64,000 bases of DNA, taken from NCBI GenBank assembly GCA_001643675.2, contig LSRY02000009.1, positions 1,001,501-1,065,500 on the forward strand, given 5' to 3'. Each line of letters starts with the position of its first letter. Position 1 is the first letter of the stretch. Shown here one piece after another: positions 36,483-45,764 of this stretch. The notes beneath the pieces are model-generated. The model had not been told where the DNA came from. It did no database searches and saw only the letters and a list, made by a program, of their open reading frames with translations. A program made the translations under genes and the position numbers. The stretch is from Monocercomonoides exilis (Eukaryota; Preaxostyla; Oxymonadida; Polymastigidae).

Positions 36483-37483
36483 CTCGCTGTAATTTGCTTC
36501 TCTCTCTTCTCTCTCTTCTCTCTCTCCTCTCTCTCCTCTCTCGGTCTCGCGGCAAGGCGCGGATTTAAGTTTTTCTCTTTTCTCATGATCACTAGATTAA
36601 GCTGAGTTTGATTCTTCATTATTTACGTTCGAATATGCACAGCTTCAATTTGATTTAATTATTTAACAACAGTAATTGAATTATCCTTGTATAAAAATAT
36701 CGCTGCAATATGTGTTCAGATCTTCACAAATATCCTTTTAAAATATATTTGTTTATATTTTGATGTTGCATTTATCCATATCACGTAGAACTGCGCTATT
36801 CCTTTCCCTTGTAATCTTCTTTCAGTATTTGCAGAATCTCTATTTATCCCTATCTCGCTGCAATCAACAGCTCTTTTTCCACTAAAGAAGGCATAGAAAT
36901 TTTTTTCTTCTGTTTTTTCATTCTCTGAAATAAACTCTTGAGAATGTATGACTTCATTTTAATAAATTGTATCTTTATTAAAAGTGGATTCTATCTCGAT
37001 AATCATCTCTCTGCAATATATGAATATATCTTCTTTTATTCTAGAAATATCTTGCGATTTCTAAATTTTCCTATATCTCGATGCATATATGGCTCATTTT
37101 CCTAATAAATGAACAAAATATTTTGTTGTTTCATTTTCTTAGAAAATATTTTGAAAAACATATCTTCATTTTGCATAAATATCTCACAAATATCAAAATT
37201 TCAGTTAACTGTTTTATAGCTTCGATTCTTGTATTGTCTTTTCACAATGCGCGGCTCTCTATTCGTCTTTATTAGCTGTTCGCAGTCTTTTATTCCGAAT
37301 GATGCATTTCAAGCTTAGGTCCTGGTAAGTTCTTCAATAATGTTTTCCTCTCTAACCAGTTTCAGAAGACGATCAAAATATTTTCCATCTCCGTCTCTGG
37401 ATTTTTAGTAACAGGCTGTTGTTTCTTAATTATTGCGGACAATAAAGATCTTCTTTGAATTTAAGAATTGGTGAAGTTAGTTC

Positions 37484-37519
37484 TTAAACCACCCATAAAT
37501 TGTGAACAACACTCATTAT
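37484..37519. repeat. Terminal inverted repeat, right arm, DIRS-like copy B
   Basis: Exact partner of 32028-32063; it lies at the 5' end of the element's coding strand, just inside the outer right end. Confidence 0.95.
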
Positions 37520-37570
37520 TGAGGAGCAAACTTGCTCCTTGCGTTTGTTGATTCGCTCCATTGCGAATTT

Positions 37571-39003
37571 CCTTATTTTCCAGTCAATTGCTGCATCTTC
37601 TCTCCGTTTTCTCTTCTCCTTTTGGAAATCCTCCTATTTTTGATTCCAATTCAAAGTTTCTGGAATCCATTTCACATTTTATTCATCCTATTCTGCTAAT
37701 TGCATCAAAATTGTGAGCCTTGCCATAAAATCTTCCAGTTGCATATTTCCATCAAACAGTTTTCTGAAATGACAAAGAAAGATAAATAACATGAAAATTT
37801 TGTTGCTTTTTTGAATGTGAATGCCCAGCTAGCCCATCTGCTCTGATGAAAGAGTCGCTTCTGCCAAATACCCTCAACAAATGAGCCAAACAAACTGCTT
37901 TTCACTTTCAAGCTCATCTTAAGCATTGCCAGGGAATGCAGTATGCAAGACAGATAGAAGATATCATGAATGACGTCGTTGTGTGTAATTCATACAAGAA
38001 TCATCTCAAAACTTCTGGTTCTTTTCAAAAAGGATAAAAAGGCTTCTTTTAATAATATTCCTGTTCATAGTCATTCTGTATTCATTCAAAGAACACCTTT
38101 AAATAAAAATGAATGAAATAAAAAAAGTCAAACCATCTTTTTTATCTTGAAATATTTTCCCTTCTCCAACGGATTGGTTATTATCAGCCATGCAGTCTTT
38201 CTTGCTCTCCAAAATTGCCTCTTGCCACATAAAAAACAGACAACTGGACAACAAATGGCTGACAAAGAACATCATCGAAAGCAGAAAATCCTTTATGAAA
38301 CCGATAATGATGCAAGTGAAAGATTATATTATCCAAATGATAAAGAAATCAACTCTTTTTTATTGATTTATTCAATGCCAAGTCTTCGCTGATGGCATGC
38401 CAGTAGGATTCATGCAAAATGCAAATGAGATTGTAATTGAGGACTGCTGAGTGCTTCGTTCTGTTCGCTTCCTCCATTGTCCAACCCCCAATTCCCTTTC
38501 CTTTTCCACAAAATCATCCTTCCCTCAAAAAATCACACAAAACAAGTCCTGCGCAAAAGATATGCCAAGTACACTGCACTTCCCTGAAATGACAAAGCGG
38601 TTCAATTCAATCTTTCTGAAATTCAACTCGCTTTTTCTGCATCTTGCTTGGATTACTTTTCATTCAAAATCTTGCAGTCGATGTTACACCATATGTTTTG
38701 CAATATATTTATAAGTCTAAATATGTGCAATTTCCCCTATCAATTTCCTTTTTGCAAGCAATCGTTGCAAACAGCCATCCGCTCCTTCATCTGTAAACAA
38801 AATCCATGCTCTTCTGCAGTGCTATATCTCGCATGAGCGCATTTGTAATCGTGGTTCTAAGCACTTAAACACGCCCTTGTTGCAGACAATCACCAATATA
38901 AAATCTTCACTTATATTTTATGTGTTGGACACCCTTATTTATTTGCACAAAAGCTAGATTATTTTGTTTCACACATTTGTTTGTTTTGAGGCAAAAACCA
39001 TTG
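37571..39003. other. Intergenic stretch
   Basis: Short frames on both strands (37705-37926 minus, 38147-38392 plus, 38451-38714 plus) have no recognisable domains and no join. Some may be relics. No supported feature. Confidence 0.35.
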
Positions 39004-40567
39004 ATGGCAAAAGAGGTATGGAATTCTTTTTTATTTGATATTTGATTTGGTGATATTTTAATTCATTTGATTCAATTGAACCACAAATATTTCGAAAATG
39101 AATTTATTAACTGTTTTGAATTCATTTTGCGATTTCACAGTCACATTCAAAAATACAAATGTTTATAGGTTTGCAAAATGTTATAGGAAATTGTTGATTT
39201 AAAAAATAAATGCTTCTTTTTTCTCTTTTGATTTTTTCACTTTTTTTAGAGAAACTTTCACAGCTGGAACAATTCACCAAAACAGAACAGAAACAGAAAA
39301 TTGGAGAAATGAATGAAATGGTTAATGAAATGGATAGAAAAGAATTTGAATCAGTTTTCACAAAAGAACTGTTCAATGAAATGGATGAAATGATAAAAGA
39401 AGAGAAGCTTTCGATGAGAAATGCAATTTTGCTGATGAAGCACATTGGATATTTGCATACATCGAGAAGAATGTTTATTTATGGCTTTCAAGAAACTTCG
39501 TTGAACAAAAGATTTGAAAAGATGATTTTTTACGAAAATAAGAAAAAAGAAGGAAAGAACGAAAAGCTTTTTGTTGATCTTTGCGAATGCTGTTTTTCTT
39601 TGAGCTTCTTCTTCACATATGACCTGACTTTAATTTGTGTACCATGTCTTTTGAAAGTTTCATTAAAGAAAGAGGAAAGCGAGGAAATTTAAAAAGAAGT
39701 TGAAGTGGCTTTACTGGCTTTGAGCAATATTGTTTTAAGTGTATGTTTATTTCTATTTCATTTTTGAAGTTATTGATGCTTTCCCCCCTTTTTTGTAATT
39801 AGGATATAAATCAAGAGCTGTATTTGAATGAAATCAAAGAGATTATGAAATATCATCAAGAGCATCACAACCTCACTCGACTTGCCTATCAGTCTGCTTG
39901 GGGTTTTTTGATTTTCAGATTGGTCAATGATGAAAGCTTGGATGAAGTGATTGTGATTGAACTGCATTTTGGAAGAGAGTCAACAAAAGAACTGGAAGTG
40001 CTAACAAGAAATGTGGATTGGAAGAAGAAAGAAGAAGAAATGAGCAAAGAAGAAGCGAATGAAGTGCTTGTAATCACGGGATGGATGAAAACACTTAAGA
40101 TTTATTTTTCATGTTGTAAATTGTGGAATGAAGAATATGTTGAACTGATAGGAAGCATTGTTCAGATATATCGAACAGCGAAGGATAATCACAGAGGTAT
40201 TAGCAATCAATGCATTTGTTCCTTGAGAAATGCCGCAGGAAACGGATTTGTACCAGTTGATGACTTGCTGAAAGGAGGAGCAACCAATACTGTTTTGGAG
40301 GAGATGCAGCAACGAACATTGAAAGATAAAATGGCAAGAGAAAACTTGCATTTCTTTTTGAGTGTTTCAGAAAGATTGAAAGAAGAGAAAAAAGATGAAA
40401 AGGAAGAAGCAGAAAGAAAGAAAACCAAAAGGAAGGTGCTTGAAAAGATAGAAGAAGAAGGGTACGAGGATATCATCACAAGTTTTCATGGAACTTTTTG
40501 TTTTCTGAGCAGAAAACACTATCCTTTTTTGTCGTTGGATGTTTCAGTTTATTTTGTAAACGTTTAG
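39004..40567 (+). CDS. Lineage-specific repeat-family protein, copy 2 (one in-frame TAA)
   Basis: A small first exon ATGGCAAAAGAG (39004-39015) joins in phase to an exon from about 39252 (KLSQLEQFTKTEQKQKIGEM). A GT-AG intron of about 65 bases (about 39739-39802) leads to the last exon, DINQELYLNEIKEIMKYHQE to YFVNV-TAG. Length and blocks parallel copy 1: EFESVFTKELF, ICVPCLLKVSLKKE, LARYQ-like LAYQSAWGFLI, IELHFGREST. One in-frame TAA at 39690-39692 lies at the position where copies 1 and 4 have Gln (CAA), so it is a single C-to-T change. Function is unknown. Otherwise intact, so it is either a young pseudogene or read through. Confidence 0.6.
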
Positions 40568-40915
40568 CCAAATTCTTTTCATTTGGCTTTGTTTCTCAAA
40601 TTTTCAATTTTTCTTTTTTTCATCATTTCACTGTCGCCAAAGATCATTCAAAATGAAAAGCTTTCATTCAAGTTATTAATTTTATAAGCATAATTTAGTT
40701 AACAAACAAATAAACAAATGCAAAAATCAAATTCTCCTTTATGGATGGGCATTTATTCAGTATTTAAATATTCTTTGTGAATGAGCGAACGATTGAAAGA
40801 AATTTCATTTTGAAAAAGAAAATATGAAATTCACTTTCTTCTCTTCGATCTGAAAGTTTGTAGCAATTGGGCGTTATGGATAACTTTCTGTATTATCTCT
40901 TTCCATCATTTCTTT
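40568..40915. other. AT-rich stretch between gene copy 2 and the second DIRS-like element
   Basis: No gene seen. The 3' terminus of the element at 40.9-44.7 kb should lie here or just beyond, but I could not identify a terminal repeat. Confidence 0.35.
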
Positions 40916-42457
40916 TCATTTCTGTGATCTTGTTCGAATAATAAACTGGATGCATTTTTCTTCAATGATTTCATTTTCGTTTTTCTCGTTTTCATTGTTC
41001 GTTGTATTTAATTGCTTTTCGTGGATAGATTGAGACTCATTATCATCTGGTTCTTCAATACGGTCTGGTTGTGAGATCTCTTCTCTTGCTTTCTCTGTTT
41101 CACGGTTTTCTGGCAAATGTGATTGTTGATTGACGGGAATAATGGAATCCTTTTCGTCTGGTGTGGATGTGGATGGATGAATTGTGGAAGGATGTTGAAT
41201 TGTTTCATTTGTTTCCTGATTCGATGAAATTATCTGTGCCATCTTGTTTGATATGTTGGATTTGAAATAATGCTTTATCACTGTGTTGCTTCTGGGGGAT
41301 AATCTTGCGAATTTTGCCACCTGTTCGACTGGGGTTCCCGCCATTGTAAAGGCTGATATAGAGGCATGTTTCAAGGTGTATGGGCTGTTGTTCGAAGGGA
41401 TTCTTGCATATTTCATCATTTCGCTGGCTGCTTTTCGAATTGCACGGGCCTTCATTGGATCATATGTTGAAGAGCTCAGAAATAGTTTATTGGCAGTTGG
41501 ATTGTGAATTTTCACCCGATCCCATTGATCTTTAACGGCTGTTGCTGGACATATCAAACTTTCCTTGCTGAGGAATGGGATGACAATGTTGCTTCTTTCA
41601 AGTCCAGTTTTTAGTGATGTATTCGAGAAAATTGATTGCTTTTCTATTTCTGATTCCTTGAGATTAATTCTTTCCAGTTCTGTAAAGCGGCACGCAGAGA
41701 ACATCATACACAAACAAATTGTTTTCTTCGTTAGCTGTGAGAATGATAAATTTTCGTTCTTTCCAATCGTTTCTATATACGTGAATAGTTGTTGAGGATT
41801 CCACATATCATCTTGTCTCTTTTTCTTTCTGCATTCCGATCTCCTGAATGATCTAAACAGGATTGGAATCAAGGTGTTCTCCCCAAGTGATTTTCCATAT
41901 AATACTGATGTTAGGAAGGAAATGGCAGATCTGACAATTCTCAATGATGAAGCTTTCATTCCGCTGTTTTTCAAGGCGACAAACACATCCAAGCATCTTT
42001 TTTGCCAAATCTGAAATTTTGAAGGGATGTCTTTGAATTTCAACTGATCCCATCCGTCTTTGAAATGCGCGAAACCATAAGTGTATCCCATCCATTTTGC
42101 ACTTGCTACGCTGTTTTTGCACTCTTTGACCAGTTCACGTGACATGCTTCTTGATGCCAAAATCTCATTCCACCACGATTCTCCCTTTTCTGTTATGGAT
42201 TGATTAGGCATATCCTCAGTCTCCCAGTAGGAAGCGTTGCGTTCATCAGCTTCATCCATCTTCCTTCCTTGATAATCTCCTCCGTTCGCCTCCATGTCCA
42301 AGAGATGTGATTTGTGTTGTTCAGAAGAAATTCCCATATCTGACCTTTCCAATCTGGAAGAAGAAGAAGAACTCGAGCTTTCTCCATCGCTGCTTTTCGG
42401 ATCACTGCTGGAATCAAAGGAACTGGTGGATGCGCAAGAACCGTCTCGTTTATCCAT
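40916..42457 (-). CDS. Tyrosine recombinase of DIRS-like copy C
   Basis: This is an uninterrupted 513-codon frame. The N-terminal 60 residues are Ser/Asp-rich. The recombinase core includes MMFSACRFTELERINL (first catalytic-Arg box), then YTLKHASISAFTMAG, then VAKFARLSPRSNTVIKHYF with the candidate nucleophilic Tyr. In the second box the usual Arg is Lys (T-L-K-H). The C-terminal tail is Gln/Asn/Glu-rich and disordered-looking. In DIRS elements this enzyme integrates the circular intermediate without target duplication. It is the only intact long gene in any of the DIRS-like copies here. It ends in TGA. Confidence 0.85.
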   Translation of the reverse strand: MDKRDGSCASTSSFDSSSDPKSSDGESSSSSSSSRLERSDMGISSEQHKSHLLDMEANGGDYQGRKMDEADERNASYWETEDMPNQSITEKGESWWNEILASRSMSRELVKECKNSVASAKWMGYTYGFAHFKDGWDQLKFKDIPSKFQIWQKRCLDVFVALKNSGMKASSLRIVRSAISFLTSVLYGKSLGENTLIPILFRSFRRSECRKKKRQDDMWNPQQLFTYIETIGKNENLSFSQLTKKTICLCMMFSACRFTELERINLKESEIEKQSIFSNTSLKTGLERSNIVIPFLSKESLICPATAVKDQWDRVKIHNPTANKLFLSSSTYDPMKARAIRKAASEMMKYARIPSNNSPYTLKHASISAFTMAGTPVEQVAKFARLSPRSNTVIKHYFKSNISNKMAQIISSNQETNETIQHPSTIHPSTSTPDEKDSIIPVNQQSHLPENRETEKAREEISQPDRIEEPDDNESQSIHEKQLNTTNNENEKNENEIIEEKCIQFIIRTRSQK

Positions 42458-44361
42458 GAAATTTGTAACCCGTCTTGACTAAGATAGCTTCCTGGTCCGC
42501 ACAATCTCGTTGATTTTGTGTTTTCTTTTGTCGCGAAGGCATCGAGTGTGATAAGCATCTGAAGCTGATTGGGGATCTCTTCGAGTGCTTCTTGTTCGAC
42601 TTCGTAATCTCCTCCTTTTGTCAATCTCGATAGTCCATCTGCTCTGACGTTTCTCTCTCCGGAAATATGTTGAGCTTTCACAACAACTTTCAGTGCTTGG
42701 GTTTGATTCCACATTTTCTTCTGAAGGGTTCTGAGATTCGGACCCGCTCCCCTTCGATTCAGATTGCAAACTGCTGTTGTGTTGTCTGATCGAATAAGCA
42801 GATTTCCTATTTCTTGATTTCGAACGGAATTTGAGAAATGCGCGATGGCTTGATTTATTGCGAATAGCTCTCTGTAATATGAACTTTGGTTTCTGATTGG
42901 AGGTGGAAGAGGTTTGTGAAAGTCCAGCATTTGATTGTTGATTTTTTGTGTTGCGCCCATGGCAAACCCTGATGCATCTGTCGTAATAATTGCTTCTGGT
43001 CGATACACTGGATTCAATTTCCTTGGTTGGTTCTCTTTCAGCCTTTCGCTCCACTTTCTGAGGCAATTTGTTATCGATGCATTCACGCGCATTTTTCCTT
43101 TCCATCCATTCAGACTCAAAGCTTTGTTTAGGAGTTTGTACAGTTGTGACAAATTCAGGGAGGCTTCTTGATACACGAATCTGGTTGCAATTTGTTTCCC
43201 TATCAACGAGGTGGACTTCTTTTTCGATACAACTCTGTTGTACTGGGCAATCCTCCTCCATTTCTTGCACTCTTTCATCAGTTCGGTTTTCTTCGATTCC
43301 TCTATCTGCACCACAAACTGATTAGTATCCCATTGGAAGCCCAAAAATTTGAACTGCTGACTTGGAATTAAATGACATTTTTCTGAATTGACTAATAGTC
43401 CCAATTTGTTTAACATCAATAGGGTTTTCTCCACAATAATATTGATTTCCTGTGGGTGTGAATGAAGAAGAACAATATCGTCCAGGTATGCAATTGTTAT
43501 CACACCCCATTCCTCCCTCATGTATTCTAGGACTTTTCTCATCACTTTTGTGAACGTTCGAGGAGCATCTTTGTATCAGAAAGGCATTCCGTGGAAAGCG
43601 TAGTATTTTCCTTTGAAAACGAATGAAAGGAATGGAGATAATTCTTAGCTGATTTTAATAAGATAATAAGCTTGGCTAAAGTCCATCGTGACTGCGTAAT
43701 CCTTTTCTTGAATAATTTTCTACACTGTTCTGTGGTCTTCTTGCTTGTAATAAATTGTCTTGATTGCATTGTTGAGTCTTCTGCAATCCACGATTTGCCT
43801 CCAGCCACCGTCTTTCTTTCTGATAACAAACACTGGATTCAAATGCTTCACATCCTTCTCCTGAATCGGTTTGATGATATTTGTTTCCAGTTGCTTCTTG
43901 ATCATCTCTGAAAAGGCTTGTTGGGCTTCTTGACTCTGATGCTCCAAAGGGTTGAATACTCCTGTTTTCTTGAGTGATTCCTTCGCGGCTTTGCTCCTCC
44001 AAGCAGGGATCACTCCTTTCCCAATAATTCGTTCTCCTCCAATTTTTTCCCATTCTTCTCGAAATAAACAAGTTCTTCCTCCAACCATTGCCTCTTGTCG
44101 GACTTCTGTGGGCTGTAGAATGCTGTTCGTTTTCTCTATTGGAATTTTCGCTCCCCTGATTGTCTTCTTGAAGCGAAACTTGAAGCTCTTGTCCGCAGCC
44201 GGCTTTGGTTTTGTTGTCTTGACAACCAGGGAGCTGCTTGAAAAAATTTCTTGCTTACTGATCTTCTGGTTGGAATTGTTCTGACTCTTATCGAACTTCT
44301 TCTCACAGGCCAACTTGTTGTTTGCAGCTTGAATAGTTGACTCTTTTCTGTTTTTCTCCAT
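42193..44361 (-). pseudogene. Reverse transcriptase/RNase H gene of DIRS-like copy C
   Basis: One phase runs from 44361 to TAA at 42193, with three interruptions: TAG at about 43722, TAA near 43650 and TGA at 43578-43576. RT motifs are NIIKPIQEKDVKHLNPVFVI, RKKDGGWRQIVDCRRLNNAI, TMDFSQAYYLIKI, MPF-TGA-YKDAPRTFTKV and TIAYLDDIVLLHSH (catalytic DD). RNase H motifs are ITTDASGFAMGA, YYRELFAINQAIAHF, IRSDNTTAVCNLNRRG and RNVRADGLSRL. The TGA sits at exactly the Gly of MPFG, as in copy B. The last 90 codons overlap the recombinase gene in another phase. Confidence 0.8.
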
Positions 44362-44720
44362 TCTTCAAGAACTTCTGATTGCCTTTGAGTAAGAAGACTG
44401 GTAGCTGCACTCTCCTTCATCTGTGCAGCTGCCCTAAAGCCGAATCTTCCTTGAATTCTTACAGTTCTTGCTTCCTTCGGAGCATTTGAAACTAATAAAA
44501 TTGTATCTGCAATTGATCCTTTTTCGACATCTTTTTCTTTTAATTTCGCATGTGTGTGAAGCAGGAATTTAATGGCTGGATATAGAAATGCTTCAGTGCG
44601 CTCACCAGCCTTATCCAATGCGTCATTCATCCAATTATCTGTTCTCGAAGCTGTAGGAGGAACCTTTAGCAGAAATGGACTTAAATCTTCTTCCTTCAGG
44701 TCAATAATAAGATCTTCCAA
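44136..44720 (-). CDS. Gag-like N-terminal ORF of DIRS-like copy C
   Basis: A 194-codon frame begins MEDLIIDLKEEDLSPFLLKV and has a helical middle part (AFLYPAIKFLLHTHAKLKEK). Its end is very basic, Arg/Ser-rich, and overlaps the following RT frame by 225 bases in a different phase, as expected for DIRS gag and RT. No zinc knuckle is seen. Its role as a capsid-like or nucleic-acid-binding protein is inferred from position. Confidence 0.5.
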   Translation of the reverse strand: MEDLIIDLKEEDLSPFLLKVPPTASRTDNWMNDALDKAGERTEAFLYPAIKFLLHTHAKLKEKDVEKGSIADTILLVSNAPKEARTVRIQGRFGFRAAAQMKESAATSLLTQRQSEVLEEWRKTEKSQLFKLQTTSWPVRRSSIRVRTIPTRRSVSKKFFQAAPWLSRQQNQSRLRTRASSFASRRQSGERKFQ

Positions 44721-44721
44721 A

Positions 44722-44968
44722 TATGTCTAAATTTTTTTGTAAAGTTCCTTTTGTTAAATTATCAAATAAAATAAAATATTACGTATTTCAATCAAATTTC
44801 TGTTCCCACTCACGAAACTTCACTAAAAGGGAAATATAAACATTATAAAAGTTTTTTTTCATATTGACAGAATTTGGTGAGTGGGAACAGAAATTTGAAC
44901 GAAACATGAAATTTTTATTTTATTTGAAAATCAAACAAAAGGAAGTTTACAGAAAAATTAAGACATAT
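44722..44968. repeat. Imperfect 95-bp inverted repeat (hairpin) upstream of copy C
   Basis: The arm 44722-44817, ending ATTTCTGTTCCCACTCAC, pairs with 44877-44968 (GTGAGTGGGAACAGAAATTT onward) around a 60-base loop. The outermost bases of both arms read AGACATAT toward the outside. No coding capacity. It could be a small foldback or MITE-like element, or part of a DIRS terminus. Confidence 0.75.
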
Positions 44969-45470
44969 CTTTCTGGTAAATCCATATCATATAAGCTGCA
45001 ATCCGGATCTCTGAGAAATATTGTTTTTTAACAACTTTCCAGAAGCAAACTATCCTCACAGTGGCTTTCTTTTGCTTCTGAAGCTCCCGGAAACTGTTGG
45101 GAAAATTCAGAACTGGAATGAGAAATCGAACTTGAAAACATCTCTCCCGGAGGTCCATCTAACATCATTTATGAAGCAGAATTCAACGCTGGTCCAGTGC
45201 TGAGTGGAGAGCTATGGAGCATTCTTTTTTCAGATTCGCCGTGACTGACCCTTAAGTGATACTCTCAGATCGAAGAGAAGAAAGTGAATGAATGTTTTCT
45301 TGCAAGTCAAAATGCTTGCGTTTTGATTAGTCGCAAAAATCACGATTATATTGAAATATATATTTTTAGAAAGAAAAAAAATTAATTTGAATGCAAACTT
45401 TCTCATATTTAATTATTATTGGTGTAATTGTTAAATAAATGTCATGTGAAGCCATCTTAAAAATCAGAAT
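44969..45470. other. Intergenic stretch
   Basis: No supported gene; short frames at 44958-45158 (minus) and 45021-45203 (plus) overlap each other and lack homology. Confidence 0.35.
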
Positions 45471-45471
45471 A

Positions 45472-45764
45472 TGAGGAGGAGAAAGAAGAAGAAGAAGAAG
45501 AAGAAGAAGAAGAAGAAGAAGAAGAAGAAGAAGAAGAAGAAGAAAAAGAAGAAGAAGAAGAAGAAGAAGAAGAAAAAGAAGAAGAAGAAGAAGAAGAAGA
45601 AGAAGAAGAAGAAGAAGAAAAAGAAGAAGAAGAAGAAGAAGAAGAAAAAGAAGAAGAAGAAGAAGAAGAAAGAGAAGGAGAAGAAAAAGAAGAAGAAGAA
45701 GAAGAAGAAGAAGAAGAAGATGATGATGATGATGATGATGATGAATGAATGAATGAATGAATGA
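45472..45764. repeat. (GAA)n microsatellite passing into (GAT)n and (GAAT)n
   Basis: About 250 bases of nearly pure GAA repeats, with occasional AAA interruptions, are followed by about eight GAT units and four to five GAAT units. All frames through it are homopolymer readings (poly-Lys, poly-Glu, poly-Ser on the reverse) and are not annotated as genes. Confidence 0.95.

Larger units (their letters stand above)
31994..37570 (-). mobile_element. DIRS-like tyrosine-recombinase retroelement, copy B (both termini present)
   Basis: The coding strand is minus. A 36-bp inverted repeat lies near the ends: 32028-32063 is the exact reverse complement of 37484-37519. Outside it are an outer left end (31994-32027, TATAAAAACGCAGTGAGACA) and an outer right end (37520-37570, GAGGAGCAAACTTGCTCC..). 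An internal region at 32650-32743 is complementary to both outer ends joined. The order along the coding strand is gag/RT/RNase H, then tyrosine recombinase, then a noncoding 3' part with the internal complementary region. This is DIRS-1-like architecture. The element is 5.58 kb, and its genes are broken in several places. Confidence 0.9.
40916..44720 (-). mobile_element. Second, diverged DIRS-like retroelement (copy C)
   Basis: Three overlapping minus-strand genes lie in DIRS order: a gag-like frame (44720-44136), RT/RNase H (44361-42193) and tyrosine recombinase (42457-40916). The proteins resemble those of copies A and B only in motifs, so this is a separate family. Termini were not identified. 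Coordinates are those of the coding part. Confidence 0.8.

Noticed and set aside
35569-36555. A 328-codon Arg/Glu-rich frame overlapping the RT gene of copy B
   Set aside because: It runs in another phase of an already coding strand, has only low-complexity content and shares no motif with known DIRS proteins; treated as a shadow, although overlapping ORFs do occur in DIRS elements.
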